A stretch of 64,000 bases of DNA from Flavobacteriales bacterium (lineage in GTDB: Bacteria; Bacteroidota; Bacteroidia; Flavobacteriales_D; Parvicellaceae). The translations under genes were made by a program, and so were the position numbers. The stretch is taken from contig JAHDGY010000003.1 of NCBI GenBank assembly GCA_020631555.1, positions 1 through 64,000 of the forward strand, given 5' to 3'. Below the pieces are notes generated by a model, which searched no databases, was not told the origin of the DNA, and saw only the letters and a list, made by a program, of their open reading frames with translations. This document shows, piece after piece, positions 41,529-51,787 of this stretch (the stretch's first letter is position 1; every line of letters starts with the position of its first letter).

Positions 41529-42035
41529 CTACTTACGATCGTAGACCTTAATTGTAAACGGATGCTCGTTTTGATCATCGGACGCAAAAAAATCTTCGCT
41601 AGAAATTTTCCATTTTTCACTTTGAAATTCTGGAAAAAAGGTATCACCTTCAAACGACTTATCAATATGCGTCAGATACATTCTATCGCATAAATCTAAT
41701 TCAAGAGCCAAAGCATATATTTGCCCTCCACCTATAATGAAGGCTTCTGTTTCTCCGTTTTGTCGGGCTAGATCAAGTCCATCCTCCAAAGTATTTACCA
41801 CATTACATTTTTTCAATTGCAACCCTGGAGTTCGAGTGACCACAATATTAGTCCTCTTGGGAAGCGGTCGCCACTTATCCGGAATAGAATCGTAGTTCCG
41901 CCGTCCCATAATTATATGATGATTTAACGTGGTTTCTTTAAAGAAACGCATATCACGTGGGAGATTCCAAACTAAGTCATTGTCTTTTCCGATGACACCA
42001 TTTTTGGCCACCGCTGCAATCAAAGAAACTCTCAT
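41529..42035 (-). CDS. folA: Dihydrofolate reductase
   Basis: SLIAAVAKNGVIGKDNDLVWNLPRDMRFFKETT, IIMGRRNYDSIP. Confidence 0.95.
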   Translation of the reverse strand: MRVSLIAAVAKNGVIGKDNDLVWNLPRDMRFFKETTLNHHIIMGRRNYDSIPDKWRPLPKRTNIVVTRTPGLQLKKCNVVNTLEDGLDLARQNGETEAFIIGGGQIYALALELDLCDRMYLTHIDKSFEGDTFFPEFQSEKWKISSEDFFASDDQNEHPFTIKVYDRK

Positions 42036-42045
42036 AATTTTTTAC

Positions 42046-42870
42046 CTAAATCGAAACTGCTGCCTTAATATGGGGATAAGGATCATAATTCAGCAATTCA
42101 AAATCTTCATATTTAAACTCAAATAAATCTCGAACTTCTGGATTGATTTGCATTTTAGGCAATGGCCTGCATTTTCGACTCAATTGTTCTTCAGCTTGTT
42201 CAATATGGTTATTATACAGATGTACATCGCCGAAAGTGTGCACAAAATGACCCGGCTGTAGTTCACAAACCTGGGCAACCATCATCGTTAATAAGGCATA
42301 GGATGCAATGTTGAAGGGGACCCCTAAAAACGTATCTGCACTGCGCTGATAAAGCTGACAGCTGAGTCTTCCATTACTAACATAAAATTGAAAAAATGCA
42401 TGACACGGTGGCAAGGCAGCTTTGCCTTCCGAAACATTATCGCTAAAACTTTTCGAGGTATCTGGTAAAACACCCGGATTCCACGCCGAAACGATTATTC
42501 TTCTACTATTCGGATTAAATTTGATGTCGTTTAACGCCTGCTTTATCTGATCTATTCCGTCACCATTCCAATCCCTCCACTGCTTTCCATAAACCGGACC
42601 CAAATCACCATTTTCATCTGCCCATTCGTCCCAGATTTTAACCCCATTATCTTGCAAGTATCCAATATTCGTATCCCCATTCAAAAACCACAGAAGTTCA
42701 TGAATAATGGATCGAAGATGTAGCTTTTTAGTAGTGAGCAAAGGAAAACCTTCTTGCAAATCAAAACGCATTTGATAACCAAAAGTGCTGATCGTTCCGG
42801 TTCCGGTTCGATCACCTTTTTGCTCTCCATTTTCCAAAATGTGTTTTAGAAGATCGTGATATTGCTTCAT
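42046..42870 (-). CDS. thyA: Thymidylate synthase
   Basis: [51 protein letters not shown]. Confidence 0.97.
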   Translation of the reverse strand: MKQYHDLLKHILENGEQKGDRTGTGTISTFGYQMRFDLQEGFPLLTTKKLHLRSIIHELLWFLNGDTNIGYLQDNGVKIWDEWADENGDLGPVYGKQWRDWNGDGIDQIKQALNDIKFNPNSRRIIVSAWNPGVLPDTSKSFSDNVSEGKAALPPCHAFFQFYVSNGRLSCQLYQRSADTFLGVPFNIASYALLTMMVAQVCELQPGHFVHTFGDVHLYNNHIEQAEEQLSRKCRPLPKMQINPEVRDLFEFKYEDFELLNYDPYPHIKAAVSI

Positions 42871-42962
42871 GATTCGAGGGTTTTCAACTTATTTTCCAAA
42901 ATTAGACCTAATCGAAAAAGAGAAAAGAATACGTTAATAAAAAGAAGGAAGATGTTAACAAA

Positions 42963-44771
42963 TCACACAAACATTCCAACCATTACAGCCGTGAGCAAAC
43001 AAGCAATTGCTCCGCCCAACAGAGAACGAACACCAAGTTGAGCAAGCAAAGATTTTCTTTCGGGTGCCAGCGCCCCAATTCCTCCAATTTGAATTCCAAT
43101 CGAAGCAATGTTCGCAAAGCCGCAAAGCATATAGGTGCAAATCAGCACCGACCTTTCGGATAGGAGCCCTTGTGCTTGCATCTGACCCAATCTTGGATAA
43201 GCTACAAATTCGTTGAGAATTGTTTTCTGCCCTAACAATTCTCCGATATACAAAATCTCGCTATTATCAATTCCAACAAGCCACGCAATCGGTGCGCACA
43301 AATACCCAAGCACCATTTGAAATGACAACTCTTTATACTGGGTATTTTGGTCCAACAGCTCATTAATCCCAGAAACATCTCCAATCCAACCCAAAATACC
43401 ATTGGCTAACGCAATCAAGGAGATAAATACCAACACCATTGCTCCAACATTTACTGCCAATCGAACCCCGTCTCCGGTTCCTATCGTTATTGCTTCTAAT
43501 AAGTTGGCACCAAAGCGCTCCTCGGAAATTTCCATTGATTCTTTAAAGCTTTCTGTTTCAGGAATGAGAATCTTAGCCGCCACAATTGCAGCTGGTGCTG
43601 AAATAATTGAGGCCGTCAACAAATGTTTTGTGAAGTATGCTTGTTTTATCGGATCAGCGCCCCCTAACAGCAATACGTAAGCCGCCAATGCCCCACCTGC
43701 TGCAGTAGCCATTCCACCAGTCATCAAACACATTACTTCCGATTTCGTCATCCCCAATAAATAAGGCTTGATCAATAGAGGCGACTCCGTTTGACCTAAA
43801 AAGACATTGCCTGCTGCCGCCAAACTTTCGGCCCCAGAAAGAGCCATTGCCTTTTTCATTATTAGAGCAAATACGTACACCAACTTTTGAATCACTCCTA
43901 AATAATACAGAATACTCATTAGGGCAGAAAAGAAGATGATTGTGGGCAAAATCGTGATCGCGAAAACTAGTAACGGTTGTTGAATTTCTTGCCCATTCAC
44001 CCCAAACAAAAATCGTGTTCCTTCTGAAGCGTAATTGGTGAGTTTTATAAAACCACGCGCTACCCATTCAAGTGCTGCTTGACATGGAGGCAAATACAAT
44101 ATACACACCGCAAGAATCAACTGAAACAACAACCCTTTACCTACAAGTGACCAGCTAATGGATTTTCTATCTGCACTAAATAACCAAGCCAATAATATCA
44201 AACCTACAACACCGACAAGACCACGGCTAATCGATTTTCCCGAGGCATTGAATCCTGATATCCCATAAACTGATCCCGTTTCTTTACTAAACTGCAACTC
44301 ATATCCTCCGCTTTGTAGAATCAACGAATCATGGCATTTATGAACGATCAACCACTGTTGTTCAACCCCAACAGCTGTCAGCCCGGAATTAGTAATGCTC
44401 CCAACAAGCTGATCACCTGCCTTCAGTTGAATACTAGATTCTCCCTGTTCACGATTATAAATCATCGAATCGATGGGAACAGAAACTCCCTCGGGAAATC
44501 CTATTAAGATTAACGCTTGTCCCAACAACTGCGCATTTCCCGTAGCAGTATCCTCCGCAAGGATACTTTGGGTAAATTTCAATTCACCACCAGAGTAATT
44601 AAACTCAATAAAATTCCGTTGATCTGCGCGACCAGAAAGATCTTGGGTGGATGAACCATCATAAATACTGGTAAGCAACCATTTCCCTACAAGACCTGAC
44701 GTATCTTGTGCATTGCAGCCTAACGTCACAAAAATTGTGAGAAAGATGATAGAAACCCAGAAACGAAACAT
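42963..44771 (-). CDS. NupC-family nucleoside transporter with N-terminal extracytoplasmic domain
   Basis: CNT core (ALSGAESLAAAGNVFLGQTESPLLIKPYL, MTGGMATAAGGALAAYV, ALCGFANIASIGIQIGG); N-terminal about 180-aa segment after a lipobox-like signal. Confidence 0.9.
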   Translation of the reverse strand: MFRFWVSIIFLTIFVTLGCNAQDTSGLVGKWLLTSIYDGSSTQDLSGRADQRNFIEFNYSGGELKFTQSILAEDTATGNAQLLGQALILIGFPEGVSVPIDSMIYNREQGESSIQLKAGDQLVGSITNSGLTAVGVEQQWLIVHKCHDSLILQSGGYELQFSKETGSVYGISGFNASGKSISRGLVGVVGLILLAWLFSADRKSISWSLVGKGLLFQLILAVCILYLPPCQAALEWVARGFIKLTNYASEGTRFLFGVNGQEIQQPLLVFAITILPTIIFFSALMSILYYLGVIQKLVYVFALIMKKAMALSGAESLAAAGNVFLGQTESPLLIKPYLLGMTKSEVMCLMTGGMATAAGGALAAYVLLLGGADPIKQAYFTKHLLTASIISAPAAIVAAKILIPETESFKESMEISEERFGANLLEAITIGTGDGVRLAVNVGAMVLVFISLIALANGILGWIGDVSGINELLDQNTQYKELSFQMVLGYLCAPIAWLVGIDNSEILYIGELLGQKTILNEFVAYPRLGQMQAQGLLSERSVLICTYMLCGFANIASIGIQIGGIGALAPERKSLLAQLGVRSLLGGAIACLLTAVMVGMFV

Positions 44772-44776
44772 GTTAG

Positions 44777-45379
44777 TTACGACTTCTTCCTAAGATTAAT
44801 TTCGTCGCGAAGCCTTGATGCTCTTTCGTAATCTTCATTAGCAATGGCTTCCTTCAATTGATTTTCAAGATCGTTTACAGAAAGAGAATTTATACTTGCA
44901 GGAACCTGAGACAATTCTTCAACATTAACATCCTCCTCTACTAACGAAGACTCGTCGTCGTCGTCCATATCTTCCAGGATAATGCCGGCCGAACTCAAGA
45001 TAAATTCGTAGGTAAACACATCACAACCAAATCGCACCGCCAAAGCGATTGCATCTGAAGTTCTGGCGTCAACCTCTACTTCAATCCCTTCGCGAACACA
45101 AATTAGCTTAGCGAAGAAAATCCCCTCGACCAAATTGTAAACTATAACCTCCTTAACGTTAATTTGGAATTCTGAAGCAACAGATTTAAAAAGATCGTGC
45201 GTTAGAGGCCTACTCGGCTTCATGCTTTCAAGCTCAATTGCGATGGCCTGCGCTTCGAATCCTCCAATGATGATTGGCAATCTCCTTTTTCCATTTCCTT
45301 CCTTGAGCACCAACGCATAGGCTCCCGATTGGGTTTGACTATAAGAAAGCCCTACGATGTCCAACTTGATCTTTTCCAT
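44777..45379 (-). CDS. Bifunctional nuclease (DUF151) domain protein with C-terminal UVR motif
   Basis: LPIIIGGFEAQAIAIELE, VDARTSDAIALAVRFG; LKEAIANEDYERASRLRDEI. Confidence 0.9.
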   Translation of the reverse strand: MEKIKLDIVGLSYSQTQSGAYALVLKEGNGKRRLPIIIGGFEAQAIAIELESMKPSRPLTHDLFKSVASEFQINVKEVIVYNLVEGIFFAKLICVREGIEVEVDARTSDAIALAVRFGCDVFTYEFILSSAGIILEDMDDDDESSLVEEDVNVEELSQVPASINSLSVNDLENQLKEAIANEDYERASRLRDEINLRKKS

Positions 45380-45468
45380 TCAAATAAACAAATTGGGAAG
45401 CACAAAGACCTCCCAATATCTTGTTACACGAAAATAATAATTATATCCAATGTCTCAAACCAGCCGGT

Positions 45469-46425
45469 TTAATTCTGAAACGCTTTAAATTTTTCTATTG
45501 CTGCGGTCAATTTCGGAAGCACCTCAAATGCATCGCCAACCACACCGTAATCCGCTGCTTTGAAGAAAGGCGCCTCGGCATCTGTGTTAATTACAACAAT
45601 GGTTTTACTTCCATTAACCCCTGCAAGGTGCTGAATAGCTCCTGAAATTCCAACTGCGATGTACAAGTTTGGCCGAATGGCAATTCCAGTTTGACCAACG
45701 TGCTCGTGATGCGGTCTCCATCCAATATCAGCAACCGGCCGAGAACAAGCTGTTGTAGCACCCAACGTCTGAGCTAAATCTTCAACCAAATTCCAGTTTT
45801 CCGGCCCCTTTAATCCGCGACCTCCAGAAACTACCATTTCCGCCTCTGGCAAAGGAGCAACATCTCCGGATTGAATTTTGGTTTCTTTAACCGTAATTCC
45901 TGCACCTCCAAGGTCAGCAGAAAAACCCTCAACTGTAGCCTGTCCCCCAACCTTCTCGGCGGCAAATGAATTTGGCATTAAAGAAAGAACTTTTTTATCT
46001 GAATTGATGGCAACATGGGCAAATGCTTTCCCTGAAAAAGCATTCGTTTTCACAGCAAATCCACTGCTCGTATCAGGCAAAGCAATTACGCTTGATGCAT
46101 GACCAGCACTAAGCTTTACCGCCACCCTTGGGCCAACAGCTTTTCCAAGCTGATCTTGAGCCAAAACAACTATCGAAGCTCCAACCGAATCGGCCGCTGC
46201 CGTAATCAAACGCGTCAACTGTTGTTCGTTATTACTTGTCAATTCACGATTTACCAAAACTTTGGAAGCGCCAAATTCTCCTAACGTGCCTAGTACGTCT
46301 TCCCCTAAACTTCCATTGGTAATCACGGTTACATCACCACCTAATTTTTTCGCGTAAGAAATAGCTTCGCAACCTGCTTTGGCAACCGCATTTTCTTTTG
46401 ATTCTACAAATACTAATACCGACAT
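45469..46425 (-). CDS. etfA: Electron transfer flavoprotein alpha subunit
   Basis: VVSGGRGLKGPENW, SRPVADIGWRPHHEHVGQTGIAIRPNLYIAVGISGAIQHLAG. Confidence 0.96.
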   Translation of the reverse strand: MSVLVFVESKENAVAKAGCEAISYAKKLGGDVTVITNGSLGEDVLGTLGEFGASKVLVNRELTSNNEQQLTRLITAAADSVGASIVVLAQDQLGKAVGPRVAVKLSAGHASSVIALPDTSSGFAVKTNAFSGKAFAHVAINSDKKVLSLMPNSFAAEKVGGQATVEGFSADLGGAGITVKETKIQSGDVAPLPEAEMVVSGGRGLKGPENWNLVEDLAQTLGATTACSRPVADIGWRPHHEHVGQTGIAIRPNLYIAVGISGAIQHLAGVNGSKTIVVINTDAEAPFFKAADYGVVGDAFEVLPKLTAAIEKFKAFQN

Positions 46426-46428
46426 ACC

Positions 46429-47169
46429 TTAAATAACTTTTGCTTCGTTGTGCAACAATTCAACCAATTCTTCCATATTCTCCGGGTCAATATACTTGCA
46501 TTCCGCTTTTGCATTTGGAAGCTCATAATTTATCACAGAAGTTAATGCAGCCAACTCAACCGGAGCGACCACATTAAGTGGCTTAGTCCTAGCAGCCATT
46601 ATTCCTCGCATATTCGGGATCCTTTGTTCTGCCATTCCTTTAGCAGCAGAAAGAACAAATGGCGTAGCGACCTCCACGACTTCAAGCCCTCCAGACACAT
46701 CTCTTTCCAAAGTCGCTGTATTTCCATTTACATCCAATTTTGTCGCAAGCGAAACAAACGGCTGATCCAGAAATTCCGCTACCATCGCACCAACCTGCGC
46801 CCCGTTGTAATTGATGGTTTCCTTGCCGGTCAATACAATATCATATCCACCCTCCTTTGCGTGCTCAGCAATTTGCTTCGCCACGAAAAATGGATCTTTT
46901 GGCTCAGCATCAATCCGAATGGCCTCATTAGCACCAATTGCCAGCGCCTTTCTTATTACAGGATTATCTGCTTCCGTTCCAACGGTAATCGTAGTAACCG
47001 TACCCCCTGAAGCTTCAACAATCTCCAAAGCACGAACCAGCGCATACCATTCATCGTATGGATTTACAATATACTGAACACCATTCTCGTCAAACTTGGT
47101 GTTCCCGTCAGTAAAAGCAATCTTAGACGTGGTGTCCGGAGCTTTACTGATACAAACCAATAATTTCAT
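46429..47169 (-). CDS. etfB: Electron transfer flavoprotein beta subunit
   Basis: VNPYDEWYALVRALEI, LTGKETINYNGAQVGAMVAEFL. Confidence 0.95.
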   Translation of the reverse strand: MKLLVCISKAPDTTSKIAFTDGNTKFDENGVQYIVNPYDEWYALVRALEIVEASGGTVTTITVGTEADNPVIRKALAIGANEAIRIDAEPKDPFFVAKQIAEHAKEGGYDIVLTGKETINYNGAQVGAMVAEFLDQPFVSLATKLDVNGNTATLERDVSGGLEVVEVATPFVLSAAKGMAEQRIPNMRGIMAARTKPLNVVAPVELAALTSVINYELPNAKAECKYIDPENMEELVELLHNEAKVI

Positions 47170-47473
47170 CTTAATATATTATTATCGAGAGTTCGATTAG
47201 TTCGATGGACAAAATTAAAACTATTTGCACCACTTGATTCAATTTTTGATTCGGATGAACTTTCTCCCTTAAAACCACCAGAACATTTCCTGACTTAATA
47301 TTCGCAAGATTCAGCAATTCTCCGAAGTCCATGCCAGAACGACGGTAGAAAAGTAAAACCCTTCGTACAGAAAGCATGAAATTTAATGGTTGTTTCGACC
47401 AAAATTGCCATTACCTATTTACACTTTCATCAACTTATCTATTTTTGCAGTTATCAATCTAGATTTACAGGAA

Positions 47474-48451
47474 ATGAAAACGGTACAATTCAGAGAGGCA
47501 CTAAGAGAGGCAATGAGCGAAGAAATGAGAAGCGACGAGCGCGTTTTTCTAATGGGTGAGGAAGTTGCGGAATACAATGGGGCTTATAAAGTTTCGCAAG
47601 GTATGCTCGACGAGTTTGGACCAAAAAGAATAATCGACACTCCAATTGCTGAACTTGGTTTTGCCGGAATTGGTGTTGGTGCTGCAATGAATGGCCTCCG
47701 ACCAATCGTGGAATTTATGACTTGGAATTTTGCAATATTGGCGGCTGACCAAATCATTAACAGTGCTGCCAAGATGTTGCAAATGTCCGGTGGACAATAT
47801 GGTTGTCCCATAGTTTTCCGAGGCGGAAACGGGACTGCTGGTCAATTAGCCGCAACGCACTCGCAGAGTTTTGAAGCATTTTATGCACACGTTCCTGGAT
47901 TGAAGGTTATTACCCCTTCCAACCCTTACGATGCCAAAGGTTTATTGAAAGCTGCTATTCGAGATGAAGATCCTGTGGTTTTCTTGGAATCTGAAAAAAT
48001 GTACGGCGACAAAGGAGAAATTCCAGAAAACGAATATATCGTACCTATTGGTATTGCAGACATTAAGCGTTCGGGTAGCGACGTCACTATTGTTTCTTTT
48101 GGAAAAATCATAAAGGAAGCTTATAAAGCTGCTGAAGAACTGAGCAAAGATGGTATTGAATGCGAAATCATCGATTTACGAACTATTCGACCAATTGATT
48201 ACAACACAGTTGTTGAATCTGTAAAAAAAACTAACCGTTGTGTTGTTCTGGAAGAAAGTTGGCCAATTGCGTCGATTTCTTCGGAAATTGCTTACCACGT
48301 TCAACGTTATGCTTTTGACCACCTTGATGCTCCTGTGCAAAGAATCACGCAATCGGATACTCCATTTGCTTTTTCTCCACCTTTGATTGAAGAGGCTTCT
48401 CCTAATGCTGCTAGACTTATTCAAGCGGTTAAAGAGGTCGCCTACGCCTAA
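47474..48451 (+). CDS. pdhB: Pyruvate dehydrogenase E1 component subunit beta
   Basis: MKTVQFREALREAMSEEMRSDERVFLMGEEVAEYNGAYKVSQGML; start taken at the internal ATG. Confidence 0.95.
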   Translation: MKTVQFREALREAMSEEMRSDERVFLMGEEVAEYNGAYKVSQGMLDEFGPKRIIDTPIAELGFAGIGVGAAMNGLRPIVEFMTWNFAILAADQIINSAAKMLQMSGGQYGCPIVFRGGNGTAGQLAATHSQSFEAFYAHVPGLKVITPSNPYDAKGLLKAAIRDEDPVVFLESEKMYGDKGEIPENEYIVPIGIADIKRSGSDVTIVSFGKIIKEAYKAAEELSKDGIECEIIDLRTIRPIDYNTVVESVKKTNRCVVLEESWPIASISSEIAYHVQRYAFDHLDAPVQRITQSDTPFAFSPPLIEEASPNAARLIQAVKEVAYA

Positions 48452-48595
48452 ATTTGGGCGATTCTAACTTTTAACCTAAACATGGTTACTCCAAAAAACG
48501 GGTCTATGACCCTTGGATAATTCATACCCAGAGGTTCGCTCCGCTGAGGATAATAGAAGCGTCGAAGGGTCGGTGATTGCGGCACAAATGACGAG

Positions 48596-48640
48596 TGGAC
48601 CTTCTACCTTTATCTGGACACTATAGTTAAGCATGAATTA
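48596..48640 (+). mobile_element. IS3-family left-end remnant (45 bp)
   Basis: TGGACCTTCTACCTTTATCTGGACACTATAGTTAAGCATGAATTA; one mismatch to the reverse complement of 279-323. Confidence 0.85.
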
Positions 48641-49022
48641 TGGACTTCCTACAAAAAAGTGGACAAATTAGTTAAGCGACATTTTTGATATTATTTAGAT
48701 TATTGAATTCGCAAATAGTTAAATTTCCCAAAGCGGAATGTCTTCGCTGTCGATTGTACCATGTTTCAATCCATTGAAATATTCCAATCTCGGTTTGTTG
48801 TTTCGTTTGAATCTGTTGTCTATAAACATGCTCTACTTTTAGAGTTTTGAAGAAACTTTCGGCCACTGCGTTATCCCAACAATTTCCTTTTCTACTCATA
48901 CTTCTAATGACCATTGGATTAGATTCTAAAAGTTTAGAGAATTCACCACAAGCGTATTGTATATCTCTGTCGGAATGGAAGGTAGTGTCCAGATTAGTGT
49001 GTCTGGTTATTGAGGGCTTTAG
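48641..49022 (-). mobile_element. IS3-family 3' fragment with right-end IR and truncated orfB
   Basis: IRR TGGACTTCCTACAAAAAAGTGGACAAATTAGTTAAGC aligns over 37 bp with the IRL; orfB C-terminus FHSDRDIQYACGEF...KGNCWDNAVAESFFKTLK...WYNRQRRHSALGNLTI. Confidence 0.85.
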
Positions 49023-49049
49023 GTAGCCACAGGGACATTTTTTGGACAA
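48672..49049 (-). pseudogene. IS3-family transposase orfB, 5'-truncated
   Basis: Only the C-terminal DDE region is present; the rest of orfB and orfA are missing. Confidence 0.85.
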
Positions 49050-49222
49050 AAGATACCGGATTAGGACTTTTTGATTTTCTTAGGGTGTTCAGGGTTAATT
49101 AGGTCTCAGGACACGCCCACGGGGACTTTCGGGCCTCTTTTGTCCTCATGGCCTTTTAGGACTTTTTGATATTCCCCCCTTACAGTGGAAAAAGCGGATT
49201 CAAACCCTCTAAAAACGAAGAA

Positions 49223-49247
49223 ACCCCTAGTAAACAAGGGGTTTTCG
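49223..49247 (-). terminator. Terminator downstream of tRNA-Val
   Basis: Minus strand AAAACCCCTTGTTTACTAGGGGTTT. Confidence 0.65.
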
Positions 49248-49252
49248 TTATG

Positions 49253-49327
49253 TGGGCGATACTGGATTCGAACCAGTGACCCCCTGCTTGTAAGGCAGGT
49301 GCTCTGAACCAGCTGAGCTAATCGCCC
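49253..49327 (-). tRNA. tRNA-Val (anticodon UAC)
   Basis: Minus strand GGGCGATTAGCTCAGCTGGTTCAGAGCACCTGCCTTACAAGCAGGGGGTCACTGGTTCGAATCCAGTATCGCCCA; cloverleaf arms pair; CCA not encoded. Confidence 0.96.
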
Positions 49328-49402
49328 TTTGATATTAGACCTACGTATCGGTCTTTCAAAAGCGGATGCAAATATAGACGTTTAGCAGAAGGAAGCAAAC
49401 AA

Positions 49403-50659
49403 TTACTCCAAAATTTTACCCAAAACCTCAGCAACAGTAAATGTGCTACCCCCGACAAAAATTAAATCTTCCAAATCAGCCCGGTTAACTGCCTCCAGAA
49501 ACGCCTCCCAAACAGACAAATAAGAACATGCAGACAAACCAACATCAGATGCAATCTTCAATAGCTCATCAACATTTAGCGCACGAGAGATATTTGCAGC
49601 ACACAAGTAATAACTAGCAGCATGTGGCAAGAGGCGTAGCAATTTCCGTACGTCCTTGTCATTTACCGTCCCAAAAACAACGTGCAGCTTACTAAATTGT
49701 TCCTGTTTGAGTTGTTCTGCCACCAACGCCAATCCATCTTCGTTGTGAGCGACATCGCATATCGCGCGTGGTAAAATCTCCTTCCCTTGAAAGTCTTCCA
49801 AATGGGACAACTCAAGAGTCTGCCATCGCCCCATGAGCCCTGTATTAGCCACCACTTTTTCTAATCCCTTAACTTTGGCTTGTTCAGAAACAAAGAACCT
49901 ATCATTTAAAACTTCAACAACCTTGAGAGCCGTACAAGCATTTTCCTTCTGATGACTCCCATGTAATCCAACCTCGCCAACCGATATTTCTTCAGAATAA
50001 ATAAGTGGAGCGCGAATGGTAGTAGAGGCCTCATGGAAAACGGATTCCGTTTCAGGTTGACGACGACCAACAATTACAGGCACTCCTAATTTGATAATGC
50101 CTGCTTTTTCCTTGGCTATCTTCTGTTTGGTTTCACCCAAAATATTCATGTGATCCATACCAATGTTAGTAATCACACTAGCCTCCGGAATAATTACGTT
50201 AGTGGAATCCAACCTACCCCCCAAACCTGTTTCAATTATAGCCAAATCGACTTTTTCTTGAGAGAAATAATAAAACGCTAGCGCCGTTGACCATTCGAAA
50301 AAGGAACATGCTATTTTCTGAAAATCGACCTTGTATTGTGAAACAAATTCGATCACCGCGGCTTGCGAAATTTGCTCATTCCCAATTTTGATGCGTTCTC
50401 GAAAATCGACCAAATGAGGAGAAGAAAAAACACCCACTTTGTACCCTGCCTCTGCGTAAATTGAAGCCATCAAATGCGCGGTGGAACCTTTTCCGTTGGT
50501 TCCTGCAATGTGTATCGACTTAAAATTGTTCTGAGGATTATCTAAAAAATCACAAAGAGCAATTACGCTATCCAAATTGTTTTTGTACGCTGTAGATCCT
50601 TGCTTTTGGTAGGTCGGCATCTGTTTGAACAGATAATCTACCACCTCTTTGTAAGTCAT
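49403..50659 (-). CDS. folC: Folylpolyglutamate synthase/dihydrofolate synthase
   Basis: HIAGTNGKGSTAHLMASI, FSSPHLVDFRERI, ETGLGGRLDSTNV. Confidence 0.95.
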   Translation of the reverse strand: MTYKEVVDYLFKQMPTYQKQGSTAYKNNLDSVIALCDFLDNPQNNFKSIHIAGTNGKGSTAHLMASIYAEAGYKVGVFSSPHLVDFRERIKIGNEQISQAAVIEFVSQYKVDFQKIACSFFEWSTALAFYYFSQEKVDLAIIETGLGGRLDSTNVIIPEASVITNIGMDHMNILGETKQKIAKEKAGIIKLGVPVIVGRRQPETESVFHEASTTIRAPLIYSEEISVGEVGLHGSHQKENACTALKVVEVLNDRFFVSEQAKVKGLEKVVANTGLMGRWQTLELSHLEDFQGKEILPRAICDVAHNEDGLALVAEQLKQEQFSKLHVVFGTVNDKDVRKLLRLLPHAASYYLCAANISRALNVDELLKIASDVGLSACSYLSVWEAFLEAVNRADLEDLIFVGGSTFTVAEVLGKILE

Positions 50660-51393
50660 CAGTCTAGTCTAAACAGAATGGTAATTGCCGTGGTTTCCAA
50701 TTTACTTCTCGTGTTTTTGGGAGCATATATCAATTTCTTCGCAGCCTTTTCTGCTTCTTTAAACAACCGAACATTATTGGTATTCGTTTTGGCATGATCT
50801 GCTCTCGCCTCAGCTCGAACTACCTTACCATTTTTGTCCACCCATATGGCGACCACTACATCTGCAACCTCCTGTGTAGGGTTGGTTATTTCCGGTTTAC
50901 TTAGTAAGGCTCGACCACGCAGAGCACCTCCACTCAGCCCATCATAGCCAGGACCTTTGACTCCTTTACCAAAGCCATCACCATCTTTATCTCCGTCATC
51001 ATTTCCCTTCGAAGAACCCTTCCCCCCAAACAACTTCGAAAAATCATTTTTGGGCTTTTCCTTCTTTGGCTCTTCGGTCGACTTTTCAGAACTGGAAGTC
51101 TTGCTTTTCTCTGCTTTTGAAGCAGTAACCGGAGACTCTTCTTCCTGAACCTCTTCCACCGGATCTTCCTCTTGAGGCTCTTGTGGTTGTGGCTCAGGCT
51201 CTTCCTCTTGAGGCTCTTCAGGAGCCCCTCCAGAAGACTCAGAACCGGCGAAATCTATAATAACTATTTGATCTTGAAAAGGAGGGTCTACTTGCTTAAA
51301 TGCTGGAAAAAACAATACTACACAAAGCAACAAAAGGTAGAAAATTACCGCTACTCGACCTGCATTCTTATCTTTCTTCCGGATTGGCTCCAT
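50659..51393 (-). CDS. TonB-like energy transducer with acidic/proline linker
   Basis: N-terminal TM; EEPQEEEPEPQPQEPQEED linker; C-terminal NPTQEVADVVVAIWVDKNGKVVRAEA; follows exbB/exbD. Confidence 0.8.
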   Translation of the reverse strand: MEPIRKKDKNAGRVAVIFYLLLLCVVLFFPAFKQVDPPFQDQIVIIDFAGSESSGGAPEEPQEEEPEPQPQEPQEEDPVEEVQEEESPVTASKAEKSKTSSSEKSTEEPKKEKPKNDFSKLFGGKGSSKGNDDGDKDGDGFGKGVKGPGYDGLSGGALRGRALLSKPEITNPTQEVADVVVAIWVDKNGKVVRAEARADHAKTNTNNVRLFKEAEKAAKKLIYAPKNTRSKLETTAITILFRLD

Positions 51394-51394
51394 G

Positions 51395-51781
51395 TTACCC
51401 GTGCTTAGTTTTGATAACAATTTTAAGCTTGTTCTTTTTCGCGATGTTAATTACCTGAACGGCATAATCCCAATCACAATTTTTATCTCCCTCCAACTCT
51501 ACTGTCTTGTTATCTGTCAAATTGTTCAAAATAACTTTCTCCAAATCCTTTACCTGCACTGGACTCTTACTATCTCCAACCATTATGACATTGTTGGCAT
51601 TTACCGCAACCACTAAGCCTTTTGAAGTGGTGTCACCTGATCCGTTTGGCAGATCAATATTATGCCCCGAAGACACCAGAGTTGAGAGAACTACGAAAAA
51701 AATCAATAGGAGGAATACCAGGTCTGTCATCGACGAGGCTCCGCCTTCCAATCGTACCTTGTTTTGCGTTCTAATATTCAT
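51395..51781 (-). CDS. exbD: ExbD/TolR family biopolymer transporter
   Basis: SMTDLVFLLLIFFVVLSTLV, C-terminal TolR-like fold. Confidence 0.9.
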   Translation of the reverse strand: MNIRTQNKVRLEGGASSMTDLVFLLLIFFVVLSTLVSSGHNIDLPNGSGDTTSKGLVVAVNANNVIMVGDSKSPVQVKDLEKVILNNLTDNKTVELEGDKNCDWDYAVQVINIAKKNKLKIVIKTKHG

Positions 51782-51787
51782 AATTAC

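Noticed and set aside
48500-48590. GACCCTT...AAGGGTC inverted repeat before the IS scar as a REP-like element
   Set aside because: Short 7-bp arms with a long loop and only one copy visible in this window; cannot be supported without genome-wide search.
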